A DNA stretch of 64,000 nucleotides, taken from assembly GCF_019083965.1 (NCBI RefSeq), contig NZ_JAHRCY010000019.1, positions 62,001 to 126,000 of the forward strand. The letters are read 5' to 3'. Below the pieces are notes generated by a model. It worked only from the letters and a program-made list of their open reading frames with translations. It had not been told where the DNA came from and made no database searches. This document shows, piece after piece, positions 35,592 to 45,700 of the stretch (position 1 is its first letter; each line of letters starts with the position of its first letter). This DNA is from Catellatospora tritici. Lineage in GTDB: Bacteria > Actinomycetota > Actinomycetes > Mycobacteriales > Micromonosporaceae. Made by a program: the position numbers and the translations under genes.

Positions 35592-36707
35592 ATGCAGACA
35601 GCGAATCTCATCGTCAACCCCGGTGCCGACGCGACCAGCGGCGGCACCGGGACCCCCAGCCCGGTCAGCGGGTGGACCACGGTGGAGGGTGTCGCCGCGA
35701 TCGTCGCGTACGGCACCAGCGGTTATCCGACCTCGACCAGCCCCGGACCGGCCGACCGGGGCGCGAACTTCCTCAGCGGCGGCGACTCCGCCCGCACCCG
35801 GCTCAGCCAGACGATCACGCTGCCGCTGACGGCGCAGATCGACGCGGGCACGGTGCGGTTCGACACCGGCGGCTGGCTGGGCGGCTACGCCGCTCAGGAC
35901 GACGGCGTACGGCTGTCGGTGGAGTTCCTCTCCGCCGCCGGGCAGCCGCTCGCGCTGGTCGTGCTCGGCCCGGTCACCGCCACCGAGCGGGGCGGCGCCA
36001 CCGGCCTGCTGCAGCGGCGCCAAACCGGCTCCGTGCCGCCGGGCAGCCGTACCGCGCGGGTGCTGCTGCTGTTCACCCGCGACGGCGGCACCGCCAACGA
36101 CGGCTACGCCGACAGCCTCTGGCTCACGCTGTCGACGGTGTCGCAGACCAGCGCCAACCTGATCACCAACCCGGGCGGCGACACCGGCCCCGGCGGCACC
36201 GGCTCGCCCACCACCAGCATCCCCGGCTGGACCCACGTCGAAGGCGGCACGGCCGTCATCTCGTACGCCACCGGCGGCGGCTACCCCACCAGCGGCACCC
36301 CCGGCCCGAGCGACCGGGGCGCGAACTTCTTCGGCGGCGGCACCGCCGCCCGCAGCCGACTCGGCCAGACCGTGACCCTGCCCGACCCCGCCGCCATCGA
36401 CGCGGGCACCACCCGCTACGACGTCGCCGCCTGGCTCGGCGGGTACGCCGACCAGACCGACACGGCACAGCTGTCCGTCGCGTTCCGCAACGCGGCCGGG
36501 ACGACCCTGGCGACGGTCGTGCTCGGCCCGGTCACCGCCACCCAGCGCGGCAACGCCACCGCGCTGCTGCAGCGCACCGCCACCGGCACCGTGCCCGTGG
36601 GCAGCCGCACCGCCCAGGTGGAGCTGCTGTTCACCCGCTCCGGCGGCACCTCCAACGACGGCTACGCCGACTCACTGTCCCTGACCGTCACCCCCGGAGG
36701 TGCCTGA
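35592..36707 (+). CDS. Tandem-duplicated beta-sandwich protein coupled to PhoD
   Basis: 371 aa made of two near-identical halves of about 180 residues. Each begins ANLI..NPG.D and ends TSNDGYADSL or TANDGYADSL, with GWT.VEG, DRGANF and GWLGGYA in between. The pattern is that of secreted carbohydrate-binding-like beta-sandwich domains, yet there is no signal peptide: the first residues are MQTANLIVNPG. AGGAGG at 35582-35587 precedes ATG 35592 (a GTG at 35589 is too close). The stop overlaps the PhoD start (TGATG), so the two are translationally coupled. I cannot name the family or its ligand. Confidence 0.8.
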   Translation: MQTANLIVNPGADATSGGTGTPSPVSGWTTVEGVAAIVAYGTSGYPTSTSPGPADRGANFLSGGDSARTRLSQTITLPLTAQIDAGTVRFDTGGWLGGYAAQDDGVRLSVEFLSAAGQPLALVVLGPVTATERGGATGLLQRRQTGSVPPGSRTARVLLLFTRDGGTANDGYADSLWLTLSTVSQTSANLITNPGGDTGPGGTGSPTTSIPGWTHVEGGTAVISYATGGGYPTSGTPGPSDRGANFFGGGTAARSRLGQTVTLPDPAAIDAGTTRYDVAAWLGGYADQTDTAQLSVAFRNAAGTTLATVVLGPVTATQRGNATALLQRTATGTVPVGSRTAQVELLFTRSGGTSNDGYADSLSLTVTPGGA

Positions 36708-38239
36708 TGCCCACCCTCGACCGCCGCACCCTGCTGCAGGCCGCGCTGGGCGCGGGCGCGCTCACCACCGCCTGGCCGCTGTTTCGCGAACTCGGACCGC
36801 AGGCCGCGTACGCCGCCGCGGCGGCGCTCGGGGCCAGCTGGGACGCCGCCCCGTTCACCGTCGGCGTCGGCTCAGGCGACCCGCTGCCGACCAGCGTCGT
36901 GCTGTGGACCCGGCTCGCGCCCGACCCGCTCGCCGACGTGCAGCCGCTGCCCGACATCGTGCAGGTCGACTGGCAGGTCGCCACGGACTCGGCCATGTCG
37001 GCGATCGTCGCGTCCGGCTCGGTTCCGGCGTCGGTGACGTTGGGCCACAGTGTGCACGTGGTGGTCGACGGGCTCACCCCTGGTCGGCGGTACTGGTACC
37101 GGTTCCGGGCGCTGGGGCAGTACAGCCGGATCGGCCGCACCAAGACCGCCCCGACCGGCTCGGTCGCCTCGGTCCGATTCGCGTCCCTGAACTGCCAGAA
37201 CTACCAGTCCGGCGAATACCCGGGCATGCGCGACCTGGCCGCCGACACCAACCTCGAATTCGTCGTCCACCTCGGCGACTACGTGTACGAGGGCTCCGAA
37301 CTCGGCACCGCCTACACCCTGACCGACTACCGCAAACTGCACGCCCTCTACAAGGGCGACCCGCTGCTGCGCGACCTGCACGCCGCGCACCCGTTCTACC
37401 TGACCTGGGACGACCATGAGGTCGTCAACGACTACTCCGGCTCACGCGGCGCCGCCACTTTCGTGGCCCGCCGGGCCGCCGCCTACCAGGGCTGGTACGA
37501 GCACCTGCCGCTGCGCATCGAGGGCGCCGACTCGGCCCTGCCCGACCCGCAGCTCTACCGGTACCGCCAGTGGGGCGACCTGCTGGAGTTGGTGATCCTG
37601 GACCTGCGGCAGTACCGGTCGGAGCAGAACGTCACCGGGGGCAGCATCCTCGGCGCCGCACAGAAGCAGTGGCTCAAGAGCCGGGTCAGCGGCCGCAGCG
37701 GCGGCTGGCACTGCTGGGTCAACTCGATCTTCCTGAGCCAGCAGAAGAACCCCGACGGTGGCTATATGTTCACCGACCAGTGGGACGGATTCCGGACCGA
37801 ACGCACCGAGGTGCTGACGTACGCCCAGCAGGCGGGCATCGCCGACTTCGTCACCATCACCGGCGACTGGCACAGCGCGTTCATCCAGGACGTACGCCCC
37901 GACTTCGACAACCTGTCCGCGCCGGTGATCGGCACTGAGTTCGTGGCGCACTCGACCACGTCCGGTGGCTACTCGTCGAGCTGGAATGCCACCAACGGCC
38001 CGCGCCTGGGCCAGGTCAACCCGCACCTGCAGTACTTCGAGGGCAACCGCTACGGCTACGACCTGTACGAGGTGACCCCGCAGCGCTGGACCACCCGCCT
38101 GCGCGTGGTCGCCGACCGCGCCGACCCCAACGCCACCGTCAGCACCCTGAGCAGCTGGTACGTCGACCGAGGCCGGGCGGGGGCATACGAGGATCCAGCC
38201 ACGAAGGGTTCGGCGGCGCAGTACCGCCGCAACCCGTAG
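36707..38239 (+). CDS. phoD: PhoD-family alkaline phosphatase/phosphodiesterase, Tat-type signal
   Basis: 510-aa secreted metallophosphatase of the PhoD family (Ca/Fe-dependent), releasing phosphate from monoesters and diesters outside the cell. The N-terminus has the twin-arginine segment DRRTLLQAALGAGAL with cleavage near AYA at about residue 33. The PhoD N-terminal domain follows, then the metal site motifs SLNCQNY, HLGDYVYEG, TWDDHEV, ITGDWHSAF and GTEFVAHS. Length is normal for the family. The start ATG 36707 overlaps the upstream stop, with GGAGG before it. I see no clear PHO box near the operon start. The coupled beta-sandwich protein may be a binding partner. Confidence 0.93.
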   Translation: MPTLDRRTLLQAALGAGALTTAWPLFRELGPQAAYAAAAALGASWDAAPFTVGVGSGDPLPTSVVLWTRLAPDPLADVQPLPDIVQVDWQVATDSAMSAIVASGSVPASVTLGHSVHVVVDGLTPGRRYWYRFRALGQYSRIGRTKTAPTGSVASVRFASLNCQNYQSGEYPGMRDLAADTNLEFVVHLGDYVYEGSELGTAYTLTDYRKLHALYKGDPLLRDLHAAHPFYLTWDDHEVVNDYSGSRGAATFVARRAAAYQGWYEHLPLRIEGADSALPDPQLYRYRQWGDLLELVILDLRQYRSEQNVTGGSILGAAQKQWLKSRVSGRSGGWHCWVNSIFLSQQKNPDGGYMFTDQWDGFRTERTEVLTYAQQAGIADFVTITGDWHSAFIQDVRPDFDNLSAPVIGTEFVAHSTTSGGYSSSWNATNGPRLGQVNPHLQYFEGNRYGYDLYEVTPQRWTTRLRVVADRADPNATVSTLSSWYVDRGRAGAYEDPATKGSAAQYRRNP

Positions 38240-38256
38240 CGGCACTGATGACGAGA

Positions 38257-38281
38257 GGTCCCGGTCGTTCCGGCCGGGACC
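38257..38281 (+). terminator. Hairpin after phoD
   Basis: A 10-bp stem with one mismatch (38257-38266 and 38272-38281) and a 5-base loop, 18 bases after the PhoD stop and 20 before the next small gene. Confidence 0.55.
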
Positions 38282-38300
38282 CTCGACCCAGGCGGACCAC

Positions 38301-38546
38301 ATGGCACTCTTCCTACCGGGCAAGACCCGTTGCGCTGTATGCGACGAGGCCGTCCATTCCGACCAGGAGCCGGTGATGTTCCCGCAGGGCCTGTTCGACA
38401 CCCGATCGCCACTGGCCGGCTTCGACGACGCGGTGGCCCACTACCGCTGCCTGAGCACGACCGAGACCGGCCGCCGCGCCGTCCACGAACTCCGCGAGTT
38501 CCTCGACGACCGGGTGGCGTACGTCCGCAGCAGGAACAAACTCTGA
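38301..38546 (+). CDS. Small hypothetical protein with CxxC
   Basis: 81 aa from ATG 38301 (MALFLPGKTRCAVCDEAV). The first 50 residues hold CxxC plus a later HYRC, which could bind one zinc ion. The remainder is a charged helix. It has no signal peptide and no recognised family. It is followed at once by a strong hairpin, which supports it being a real transcription unit. Confidence 0.65.
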   Translation: MALFLPGKTRCAVCDEAVHSDQEPVMFPQGLFDTRSPLAGFDDAVAHYRCLSTTETGRRAVHELREFLDDRVAYVRSRNKL

Positions 38547-38554
38547 TTTCAGCC

Positions 38555-38590
38555 ACACCGCATACGGTGTGATCACACCGTATGCGGTGT
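38555..38590. terminator. Strong bidirectional hairpin whose arms are themselves near-palindromes
   Basis: Perfect 16-bp inverted repeat (38555-38570 and 38575-38590) with the 4-base loop GATC, between convergent genes. Each arm reads ACACCG-N4-CGGTGT, so the element also presents two short palindromes that a protein could bind. Confidence 0.75.
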
Positions 38591-38640
38591 AGGTCGTGGA
38601 CCGATGTTGTCGGGTGGCGACGTCGGCACGGGGCCCGCCG

Positions 38641-39390
38641 TCATTCGGCCAGTGCGAACTCGAGCTGCTCGACGGCCATCCGCACGGCCGCGCCGACGGC
38701 GAACTCGTACTGGAGGTCTACCGAGCGCGGGTGGATGTCGCCGCTGGCGTGGCCGAGCAGTTTGACGTGGAGCGGGCCGACCCTGGCCTCGTGCTCGTCG
38801 AGCGCCTTGTGCGCGGCGGCGAGCGTGATCCCCGCGATGGCGGCTGACTCGGCCGTGGACAGCCGGGGCGCCGGTGTGGCGTTCGCGAAGTCGTCGGCCA
38901 GCGTCACGCGACGCGCGGCGGCGGGCGCGACCTCGATGCTCACCGCCGCCTCCGACCAGCCGTCGTCGGACACCGGGTTCGTCAGCCGCACCACCGGCCC
39001 GGTCTCGGTGAAGGTCACCCACTCGGTGACCATGCGATGCGGAAGCCGTCCGATCGCCTCGCGGATCGCCCGGCTGGTCGCCGCCTGCATCGCTCCCCAA
39101 CCCGAATCGACGACGTGCAGGTAGTGCTTGACCAGCACCACGCGCAACGGTCCGGTGCGGTACTCCTCATGGGCAAGGGTGTGTCGGGCGCCCTTGAGTG
39201 CTCCGGCGGTCAACTCGGCCACCCACTCCTGGTTGGCGAGGTCCTCCCGCAGGAACTCGACGTGGGGGCCGCGCGCATCGATGAAGTCGTCGGCGACGGC
39301 GAGGCTGCTCTCAGCTGCGGGCTCGACGTCGACCGTGACCCTGACGCCCTGGTAGCAACCGATCATCGGCCGGTTCGTGACCCTCACCAT
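38641..39390 (-). CDS. Tandem EF-G domain IV-like protein of unknown function
   Basis: 249 aa without GTPase domain, signal or membrane segment. Two related halves are visible. The first has WVAELTAGALKGARHTLA, then GPLRVVLVKHYLHVVDSGWGAM and ATSRAIREAI. The second has AIAGITLAAAHKALDE, then GPLHVKLLGH and FAVGAAVRMAV. The order of a long helix, GP-L-strand, V-D-S motif and Ala-rich helix is that of elongation factor G domain IV (S5-like fold), which enters the ribosomal A site. The standalone duplicated form is unusual and its role unknown. Start ATG 39390 has no ribosome binding site. It lies just downstream of a repeated palindrome. Confidence 0.65.
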   Translation of the reverse strand: MVRVTNRPMIGCYQGVRVTVDVEPAAESSLAVADDFIDARGPHVEFLREDLANQEWVAELTAGALKGARHTLAHEEYRTGPLRVVLVKHYLHVVDSGWGAMQAATSRAIREAIGRLPHRMVTEWVTFTETGPVVRLTNPVSDDGWSEAAVSIEVAPAAARRVTLADDFANATPAPRLSTAESAAIAGITLAAAHKALDEHEARVGPLHVKLLGHASGDIHPRSVDLQYEFAVGAAVRMAVEQLEFALAE

Positions 39391-39420
39391 CGCCGCAGCG
39401 TAGCGAACGCTTGGCGTTAA

Positions 39421-39464
39421 GAAGGGCCCCTTCTACCACGCATTGCGATAAGAAGGGGCCCTTC
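39421..39464. repeat. Dispersed terminator-like palindrome, copy 2
   Basis: Perfect 14-bp arms (39421-39434 GAAGGGCCCCTTCT and 39451-39464) with an inner CGC-ATT-GCG stem, followed by CTTACC as in copy 1 at 22338-22383. It lies 12 bases beyond the stop of the Tc toxin operon on the minus strand, so it is the likely operon terminator. Confidence 0.8.
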
Positions 39465-39475
39465 CTTACCTGGGG

Positions 39476-42400
39476 TCAGGCGAAGGAGTAGCGGAGGAGG
39501 ACGTAGACGTCGGCGGTGGGGTCGCGGCGGACCACGTCGTCGTCGGCGGGCAGGGTGATGGTGGCGGTGGCGGGGTCGTCGGCGAGGCCGTCGGTGAGGG
39601 CGGTGGCCAGGGCGGGCGGGGCCTGGGCGGCCAGCAGGTCGGTGCCGTCGACGGCGTACAGGTCGACCTTGTCGATCTGGACCGTCTCGTCCTTGGCGAA
39701 GTAGGGCAGGTGGACCGGGGTCAGCTCGGCGGTGAAGTCGGCCTCGCCGGTGGTGAAGGCGTGCCACTGGGCCGGGAAGTCCTGGCGCAGGCTCAGCAGG
39801 CGGACCAGGCCCGAGGTCGACGCCTCGGTGACCAGTTCCTCGACCCGGTCGACGGCCTTGCCGCGCAGCTGGGCGCCGCCCTCGCGGGCGGTGTAGCGGA
39901 TGGTCAGTACGACGTCGGAGACGGTGCCGTAGTCGAACTGCCGGTACTTCGCGGGCAGTTCCAGGCGCCAGGTGCCGACCGCGCCGCAGCCCTCGAACGG
40001 CAGGAACCGCTCGTCGCGCAGGTTGGTCTCGAACAGGCCACTGTCGGCGCTCGCGCCACTGGTCACCACCGACTGGACGGTGCCCTCATAGTCCAGGAAC
40101 CGGCCGTCCTCACCGGACTGGCGGGTGTACTCGCCCTCGCTCAGCAGCGCCGAGGTGCGCACCGAGCTGCGCAGCAGCGACGCGGTGGCGTGCACGCTGG
40201 TGTAGGGCCCGGTCACCGCCGGGATCGTCACGCCCACGCTCTTGATGCGGCGCAGGTAGTGGCCGGGGGTGTCCAGGTCGTACAGCCATTCGGGGACGGA
40301 GAACTCGCAGGTGCCGGTGGCCCGCAGGCGCAGCAGCGCCACCGGGTCGAGCTGGGCCAGCGAGACGTGCTTGGTCAGCTCGTACTCGCGCTTGTTGTGC
40401 TCGTGGTAGGCCAGCTCCATCCGCTTGACGTCGAGGTAGAGCGCCTCACCGGACAGCAGGCCCTTGCGGCCGCCGTCCCAGTAGTCGAACCGGACGAACG
40501 ACTGGCCGTCCAGCTCGGGGCGCATCAGCTCGCGCTTCATCGTCTGCTCGGCCTTGCGGGCCAGGTCCGAGGCCATCCGGTACGCGTCGAAGTAGCGGCG
40601 CGACAGTTCGCCCTGCATCCAGTGGTACAGGTCGGTGCCGGTGAACTTCTCCGCCAGGTACGCGTCGACCGCCTTGGCGTTTTCGATCTGCGCCTTGTGC
40701 GTCTCGTACTCGTGCCGGGTGATCTGCTCGCGCAGCAGCGCGCCGACGATCTGGCGGCCGTTCTGCATCAGCTCGTGCGCGGCGGCGTTGCTCTGCTGGA
40801 TCCAGTCGCCCACCCGCCGCTCGTACCCGGCGATGCGGGCGACCCGGTTGCCCTGGTAGGTCTCGGCGTCGCCCTCGGCGCGGTCCTTGCCGGCCAGGAT
40901 ACGGCCGACGGCGGACAGGGCCGGGCCGCCGAACTCCAGGTGCCCGCCCATGCCCCAGAACGCGAAGTCGACACCGAGGTTGGGCAGCATGCCCAGGACT
41001 CCGAACAGCTCGTCCTTGTCCGTGGCGCTCTTCTGCTTGGACCGCGCGGCGGGCTGGTGCACGTTGAGTTCGGTGTGCTCGTTGGCGATCAGGCGCAGCC
41101 GTCCGGCGCCGGCCGCGCCGCTGTCGGACTTGGGGTCGGCGTTGCCGAACAGCGGCGGCGGGTTGTCGTCCTCCAGCGCCACGTCCTTGCCGTAGCTCTC
41201 GACCAGGTTGCCGTACACCTCGTCGAAGTTCTCCTCGGTCAGCTCGGCCCGGGTCAGCGTGACCGTGCGCAGCTGCTCCAGCGCCTGGGCGTTGCCGCCC
41301 AGCAGCAGCTGGAAGTGCCGGTACCGGTCGAAGATCGCCGCCCGGGTGCGCAGCAGCCCGGCGGCGGGCTCCTCGGCGTCCTTCCACTGCAGGAACTTGA
41401 CGTCGCGCAGCCGCTCCTGCACGGCGATGTCCTGGGTCTGACGCAGCCGGGCCAGCGCCTCGGCGTCCTTCTTCTCCAGCGCCGACAGCAGCGTGCCGCC
41501 CAGCGAGCGCACCTCGCTCGCCAGTTCGAGCGACTTGCTCAGCATCAGCGAGGCGCGCACCGGCGACAGCGGCTGGTGCAGGCCCGCGACCAGCGAGCCG
41601 ATGTCGATGCCCGCGGCGGCGGCCTTGACCAGCATGCCGGGGTCCAGCGGCGGGTCGAACAGGGCGAGCTGGCGCACCACCCCGGCGATGTTCATACAGT
41701 TGCGGATCTTGAACAGCCGGTCGGCGACGGTGTCCCAGTACGTCATCAACTTGTCGTTGTGCGGCACGCAGAAGTACGGCGTGGTGCCCAACCCGAACAG
41801 CGGCCCGGACGACTCGCCCCCGCCGGTGCCCGACGGCAGCACCAGGTTGAACGGGAACGTGCCTTCGAGGGTCACCTGCGCGTTGCTGAACGGGTCCAGC
41901 TTGGCGGCCTTGAGCTGCCGGTAGTTGCGCGGCCGGACCACCCCGCGCGGCGGCACCTGCTGCGGGCGCGGGCCGAGGATGTTGGCGGCCAGGACATACA
42001 GCTGCGTGGCCTCGTTGATGGTCTCGATGGTGTCCTGCTGGAACAGGCTGTCGCCCCAGGCGATCAGGTTGTCCAGGTAGCGCATGACGACCCAGTACTC
42101 GTAGGCCATCGGGCGGGTGCGGGCGACCGCGTGCGGCTGGAACGGGTTCTTGCGCACCGCCTCGTACCCGGCGAGGATCAGCTCCTTCTCGGCCTTCTCC
42201 GCCGCGGTGCACTGGTCGGCGGGCTTGCCCAGCAGGTTGAGCAGCTCCTCGATCTGCTTTCCGCCCACGCCCTGCCGGAACCGCAGGAACCGCCAGTAGC
42301 GCTCCGGCGCGGGCTTGGACACGTCGTCGGTGGTCGGGTCGAACACGAAGTGGAACCAGCGCTGCGCCTCCGGGTACCGGCCGACCGACGACAGGTGCGC

Positions 42401-42754
42401 GGCGACCAGCGTCGGCACGTGGAAGAACAGCTCCCAGTTGTAGTTGGCGTACGATCCGCTCTCGGCCACGTCGAGGTTCTTGTCGTGGTACGACACCCGC
42501 ACCGTGTTGTCGGCCACCACCGGCGAGTAGTTGGCGGAGAAGAACGCCTCGTGCATCGCCTCGTGCGCCTTGACGTCGAGCATCCCGGCGGTGGACCCCT
42601 GGTTCAGCAGCTCCACCAGCTTGTCGACGTACGGGTGGAAGTGGTTGTCGAAGTCGTAGGAGATCCGCATCTCTTGCGCCAGCAGCACCTCCGTCGCCTT
42701 TACGTGCTTGGTCACCTGGTAGTCGTGGAAGCCGACGTCGGTGTACTTGGCCAT
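39476..42754 (-). CDS. Tc toxin TcA2: channel and TcB-binding half of split TcA
   Basis: 1092-aa C-terminal portion of a Tc toxin A subunit, which forms the pentameric translocation channel that carries the effector through the target membrane. The first 300 residues continue the alpha-helical shell (YDFDNHFHPYVDKLVELL and WFHFVFDPTTDD are typical). The central part is the long-helix pore/coiled region. The C-terminal part is the TcB-binding domain with FSVPEWLYDLDTPGHYLRRIKSV and IPAVTGPYTSVHATASLL. It starts at ATG 42754 with GAGGAGCGGG upstream, only 10 bp after TcA1. It needs TcA1 to be complete. A terminator-like repeat closes the operon. Confidence 0.93.
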   Translation of the reverse strand: MAKYTDVGFHDYQVTKHVKATEVLLAQEMRISYDFDNHFHPYVDKLVELLNQGSTAGMLDVKAHEAMHEAFFSANYSPVVADNTVRVSYHDKNLDVAESGSYANYNWELFFHVPTLVAAHLSSVGRYPEAQRWFHFVFDPTTDDVSKPAPERYWRFLRFRQGVGGKQIEELLNLLGKPADQCTAAEKAEKELILAGYEAVRKNPFQPHAVARTRPMAYEYWVVMRYLDNLIAWGDSLFQQDTIETINEATQLYVLAANILGPRPQQVPPRGVVRPRNYRQLKAAKLDPFSNAQVTLEGTFPFNLVLPSGTGGGESSGPLFGLGTTPYFCVPHNDKLMTYWDTVADRLFKIRNCMNIAGVVRQLALFDPPLDPGMLVKAAAAGIDIGSLVAGLHQPLSPVRASLMLSKSLELASEVRSLGGTLLSALEKKDAEALARLRQTQDIAVQERLRDVKFLQWKDAEEPAAGLLRTRAAIFDRYRHFQLLLGGNAQALEQLRTVTLTRAELTEENFDEVYGNLVESYGKDVALEDDNPPPLFGNADPKSDSGAAGAGRLRLIANEHTELNVHQPAARSKQKSATDKDELFGVLGMLPNLGVDFAFWGMGGHLEFGGPALSAVGRILAGKDRAEGDAETYQGNRVARIAGYERRVGDWIQQSNAAAHELMQNGRQIVGALLREQITRHEYETHKAQIENAKAVDAYLAEKFTGTDLYHWMQGELSRRYFDAYRMASDLARKAEQTMKRELMRPELDGQSFVRFDYWDGGRKGLLSGEALYLDVKRMELAYHEHNKREYELTKHVSLAQLDPVALLRLRATGTCEFSVPEWLYDLDTPGHYLRRIKSVGVTIPAVTGPYTSVHATASLLRSSVRTSALLSEGEYTRQSGEDGRFLDYEGTVQSVVTSGASADSGLFETNLRDERFLPFEGCGAVGTWRLELPAKYRQFDYGTVSDVVLTIRYTAREGGAQLRGKAVDRVEELVTEASTSGLVRLLSLRQDFPAQWHAFTTGEADFTAELTPVHLPYFAKDETVQIDKVDLYAVDGTDLLAAQAPPALATALTDGLADDPATATITLPADDDVVRRDPTADVYVLLRYSFA

Positions 42755-42764
42755 TGCCCGCTCC

Positions 42765-45700
42765 TCAGCGCAGCCCGGGCGCCTGCTGGGCGCCGATGGA
42801 GTTGGCGGCGCCGACGGCGCGGCCGTTGAACATGACGGTGGACTTGTCCAGCAGGCCGGTGCGGATGGTGTGCTCCTGCAGCACGTCCGTGCGCAGCTTC
42901 AGTGGCCCCTCCAGCGGTTCCGGCGGCCGGGGCAGGGTGAACTCCGGGATCACCTCGTAGCGCGGGTCGGGCTTGAGCTTCAGGTTCGGGATCTCGTAGA
43001 GCCGGTCGGGGCGCCCGAACCGGACGTGCGGCGGCTTCTGCTCGATCGGCACCCACGACTCGGCCGGGGTGACGTAGAACGCGTGCTGCCGGTCCTGCAC
43101 GAAGAACGGCGCCTGGAACGGCTCCGCCATGCCGTACTGCATCGGCTGGACCACGCCCGCCAGCGGCGCGCGGTCCAGCACCGTGTGCGCGTCGAGGTCC
43201 TTGCCCTTCAACGCCGAAGTCGGGTCCCAGTACGACGCCTTCAGCTTGCCGGACACGACCGTGACGTCCCGGTGGCGCAGCATGAACGCGCTCAACAGCT
43301 CCGCGGTGGTAAGCGGCTGCGGGTCCTCGGTGCTGCGGACGGGCATGCTGCGCGGCTGGTACAGCTTGAAGTAGCCACCCGAGCCGCCCGCGTAGTGCAC
43401 CCGCACCAGCAGCGCGCTGCCCTTCTCCCAGGAGCTGAGCGACAGCTTGGCCCGGTCGAACGTGCCGACGGTGTGGGTGCCCAGCGACAGCGGCTCTTCC
43501 GGGTTGGAGGTGCGCGGCGCCTGCCACTTGCCGCCCCAGTACTCGCTCCAGTAGAGCTGGGCGCCCACGGGCGTGGTGGCCGGAGCCGTGGCCAGCGAGC
43601 TGATCGGCAGGTTGGCCAGGGTGGTGGTGCCGTCGCCGGAGGCCAGCTTCGGCTGCGTCGCCTGCTGCTGGGCGACCGAGGTCCAGAACAGCAGCAGGCG
43701 GCCCTGCCAGATCACCGGCAGCACCGGGGCGTCCTCGATGTCCAGGTTGATGCGCTCCCACGCCGACCAGCTGAGATTGGCCTGGCGGCGGTAGAAGTAC
43801 TTGCGCCGGGCCCCGGCGGTGCGGCCGATGACGTGCACGACGTCGTCGGCGCGGGTGCCTGACTCGTGCTCCTCGACGTACATGCCGACGATCTCCAGTC
43901 GGGCGACCTCGCCGAGCTTCTCCAGGTAGTGGTGCAGCGACTCGGCGGCGGTCTCCTCGGTCAGGTCGGACTGCAGCAGCTCGCTCTCCAGCTCCTTGAA
44001 GAACGGCGACTTGTCGTCGCGCAGCACCGGGTCGAGCCAGTTCTCCGGCCACAGGTAGACCTTGCGGTTGGCCTCCCAGACCCGGTATCGCTTCATCCAG
44101 TCCCAGCGCTTGGCCTTGATCGAGGAGGCGGCGACCCGGTCCTCCAGGTTCAGCAGGCAGCGCTGCACGAACAGCTGCACCGCCGACAGCGCCAGCCGGA
44201 TCCGCGAGGTCTGCATGCACGGTTCCATCTCGACGTCGAGCAGGAAGAACTCGAACAGCCGGTCCGGGGTGTCGATGTGGTCGGTCAGCGAAGACTTGCG
44301 CATCCGGTCAAGGATCACCGCCACCAGCGCGTCGCGCTGCTGGTCGCGCAGGTCGTCGTTGACGGGGCGCAACACCTCGAACCAGGCGGCGTCGTCGTAC
44401 TGGGCGCGCAGCGCGCCCTGCAGGTCGCGGACGTTCTGGCCGGTCGGCTCGTTGGTGATCGCGGCCAGCAGCGGCTGGGGCGGTAGCCGCAGCGCCGCGG
44501 CGGTCGCGAACACCTCCCGCACCCGCGCGAACGCGGTGACGTCCGACAGCGATGCCGTGGTCAGGCCGAGGTGTGTCAGCACCGCCGCCAGCGCCGTCTC
44601 GTCCCAGTGGGTCACCCGGGTGCGCAGCAGCGTGCCGTCGGCCGCCGGCACGCCGGGGTCGGCGAGCACCGCGACCAGGGAGTCGTCGCGCACCTTGAGC
44701 TCGGTACGCAGCCGCCCGAACACCAGCACCCGCCGCACGGCCGTGAACAGGGCCTGCGCGGCGGTCAGCCCGGCCGGGCCCGGCTGGGCGACCACCGGCA
44801 CGTCCGGCAGCCAGCTCGCTCCGCCCGCCAGGGCGAAGTACCGCAGCTCGGCGGTGCTCAGCTGCAGCAGCTCGGCCAGCCCGAACACCTTCAGCAGCCG
44901 TAGGTAGGTGCGGGAGAACCGGTCCAGCTGCGCGGCCGGGAACAGGGCGGCGCCAGGGACGACGTCGCGGGCCAGGCCGGGGCTCTCCCAGCGGACGGTG
45001 GCCCGTACCGTCGGGTCGGCCGAGGCGACGGTGAGCGCGACCTCGGTGAGCAGCCCCGCGGTCAGCTCGATCGGCTGGGTGTTGCGCCACACTCCGGCGG
45101 TCTGGGTGACCGCGACCGGTGCCCCGGCGACGGTCAGCGTGACCGTGCCGGTGGTCTGCACCAGCAGGTGGTAGAAGCCGGACGCGGGCGGGTCCAGGTG
45201 CCAGCGGTGCGTGCCGGGCGGCAGCGCGGCCGCCACACCTGGCTGCTCGACACCGAGCAGGTCGTCCACGGCCGGGCCGGTGCCGGTGGCGCCGTGCAGC
45301 AGTACCTGGTCCTCCAACAGCGCGCGGGCAGCGGCTGGGGTGGTCTCGGCCAGCGTGGCTATGGTCTGGCGGACCAGGCGCAGTTTCAGCTCGCGGCGCA
45401 GCGTCGGCAGGAACGACGCGGTCAGTGCCGCGAACCGGTCGGGCAGCGGGGTGGTCGCGTCGGCGAACGTGTCGTAGAGCGGCCGCAGGTCCGGGTAGCG
45501 GGCGAAGAAGGTCGCGTACCCGGCGCGGGTGGCGTCGCGCAGGGCGGTGACGGCCGGGTCGAACCCGGCGGGCATGCCCGGTGCGGCCTGCAGCGCGGTG
45601 TGGGCGGCGTCGGTCATGAGGCCGCGGTAGGTCAGCGTCTTGGCGAAGTCGTCATAGGACAGCGCGGACGCCAGCGCGGCCGTGGCGGCTGGCAGGTCGC

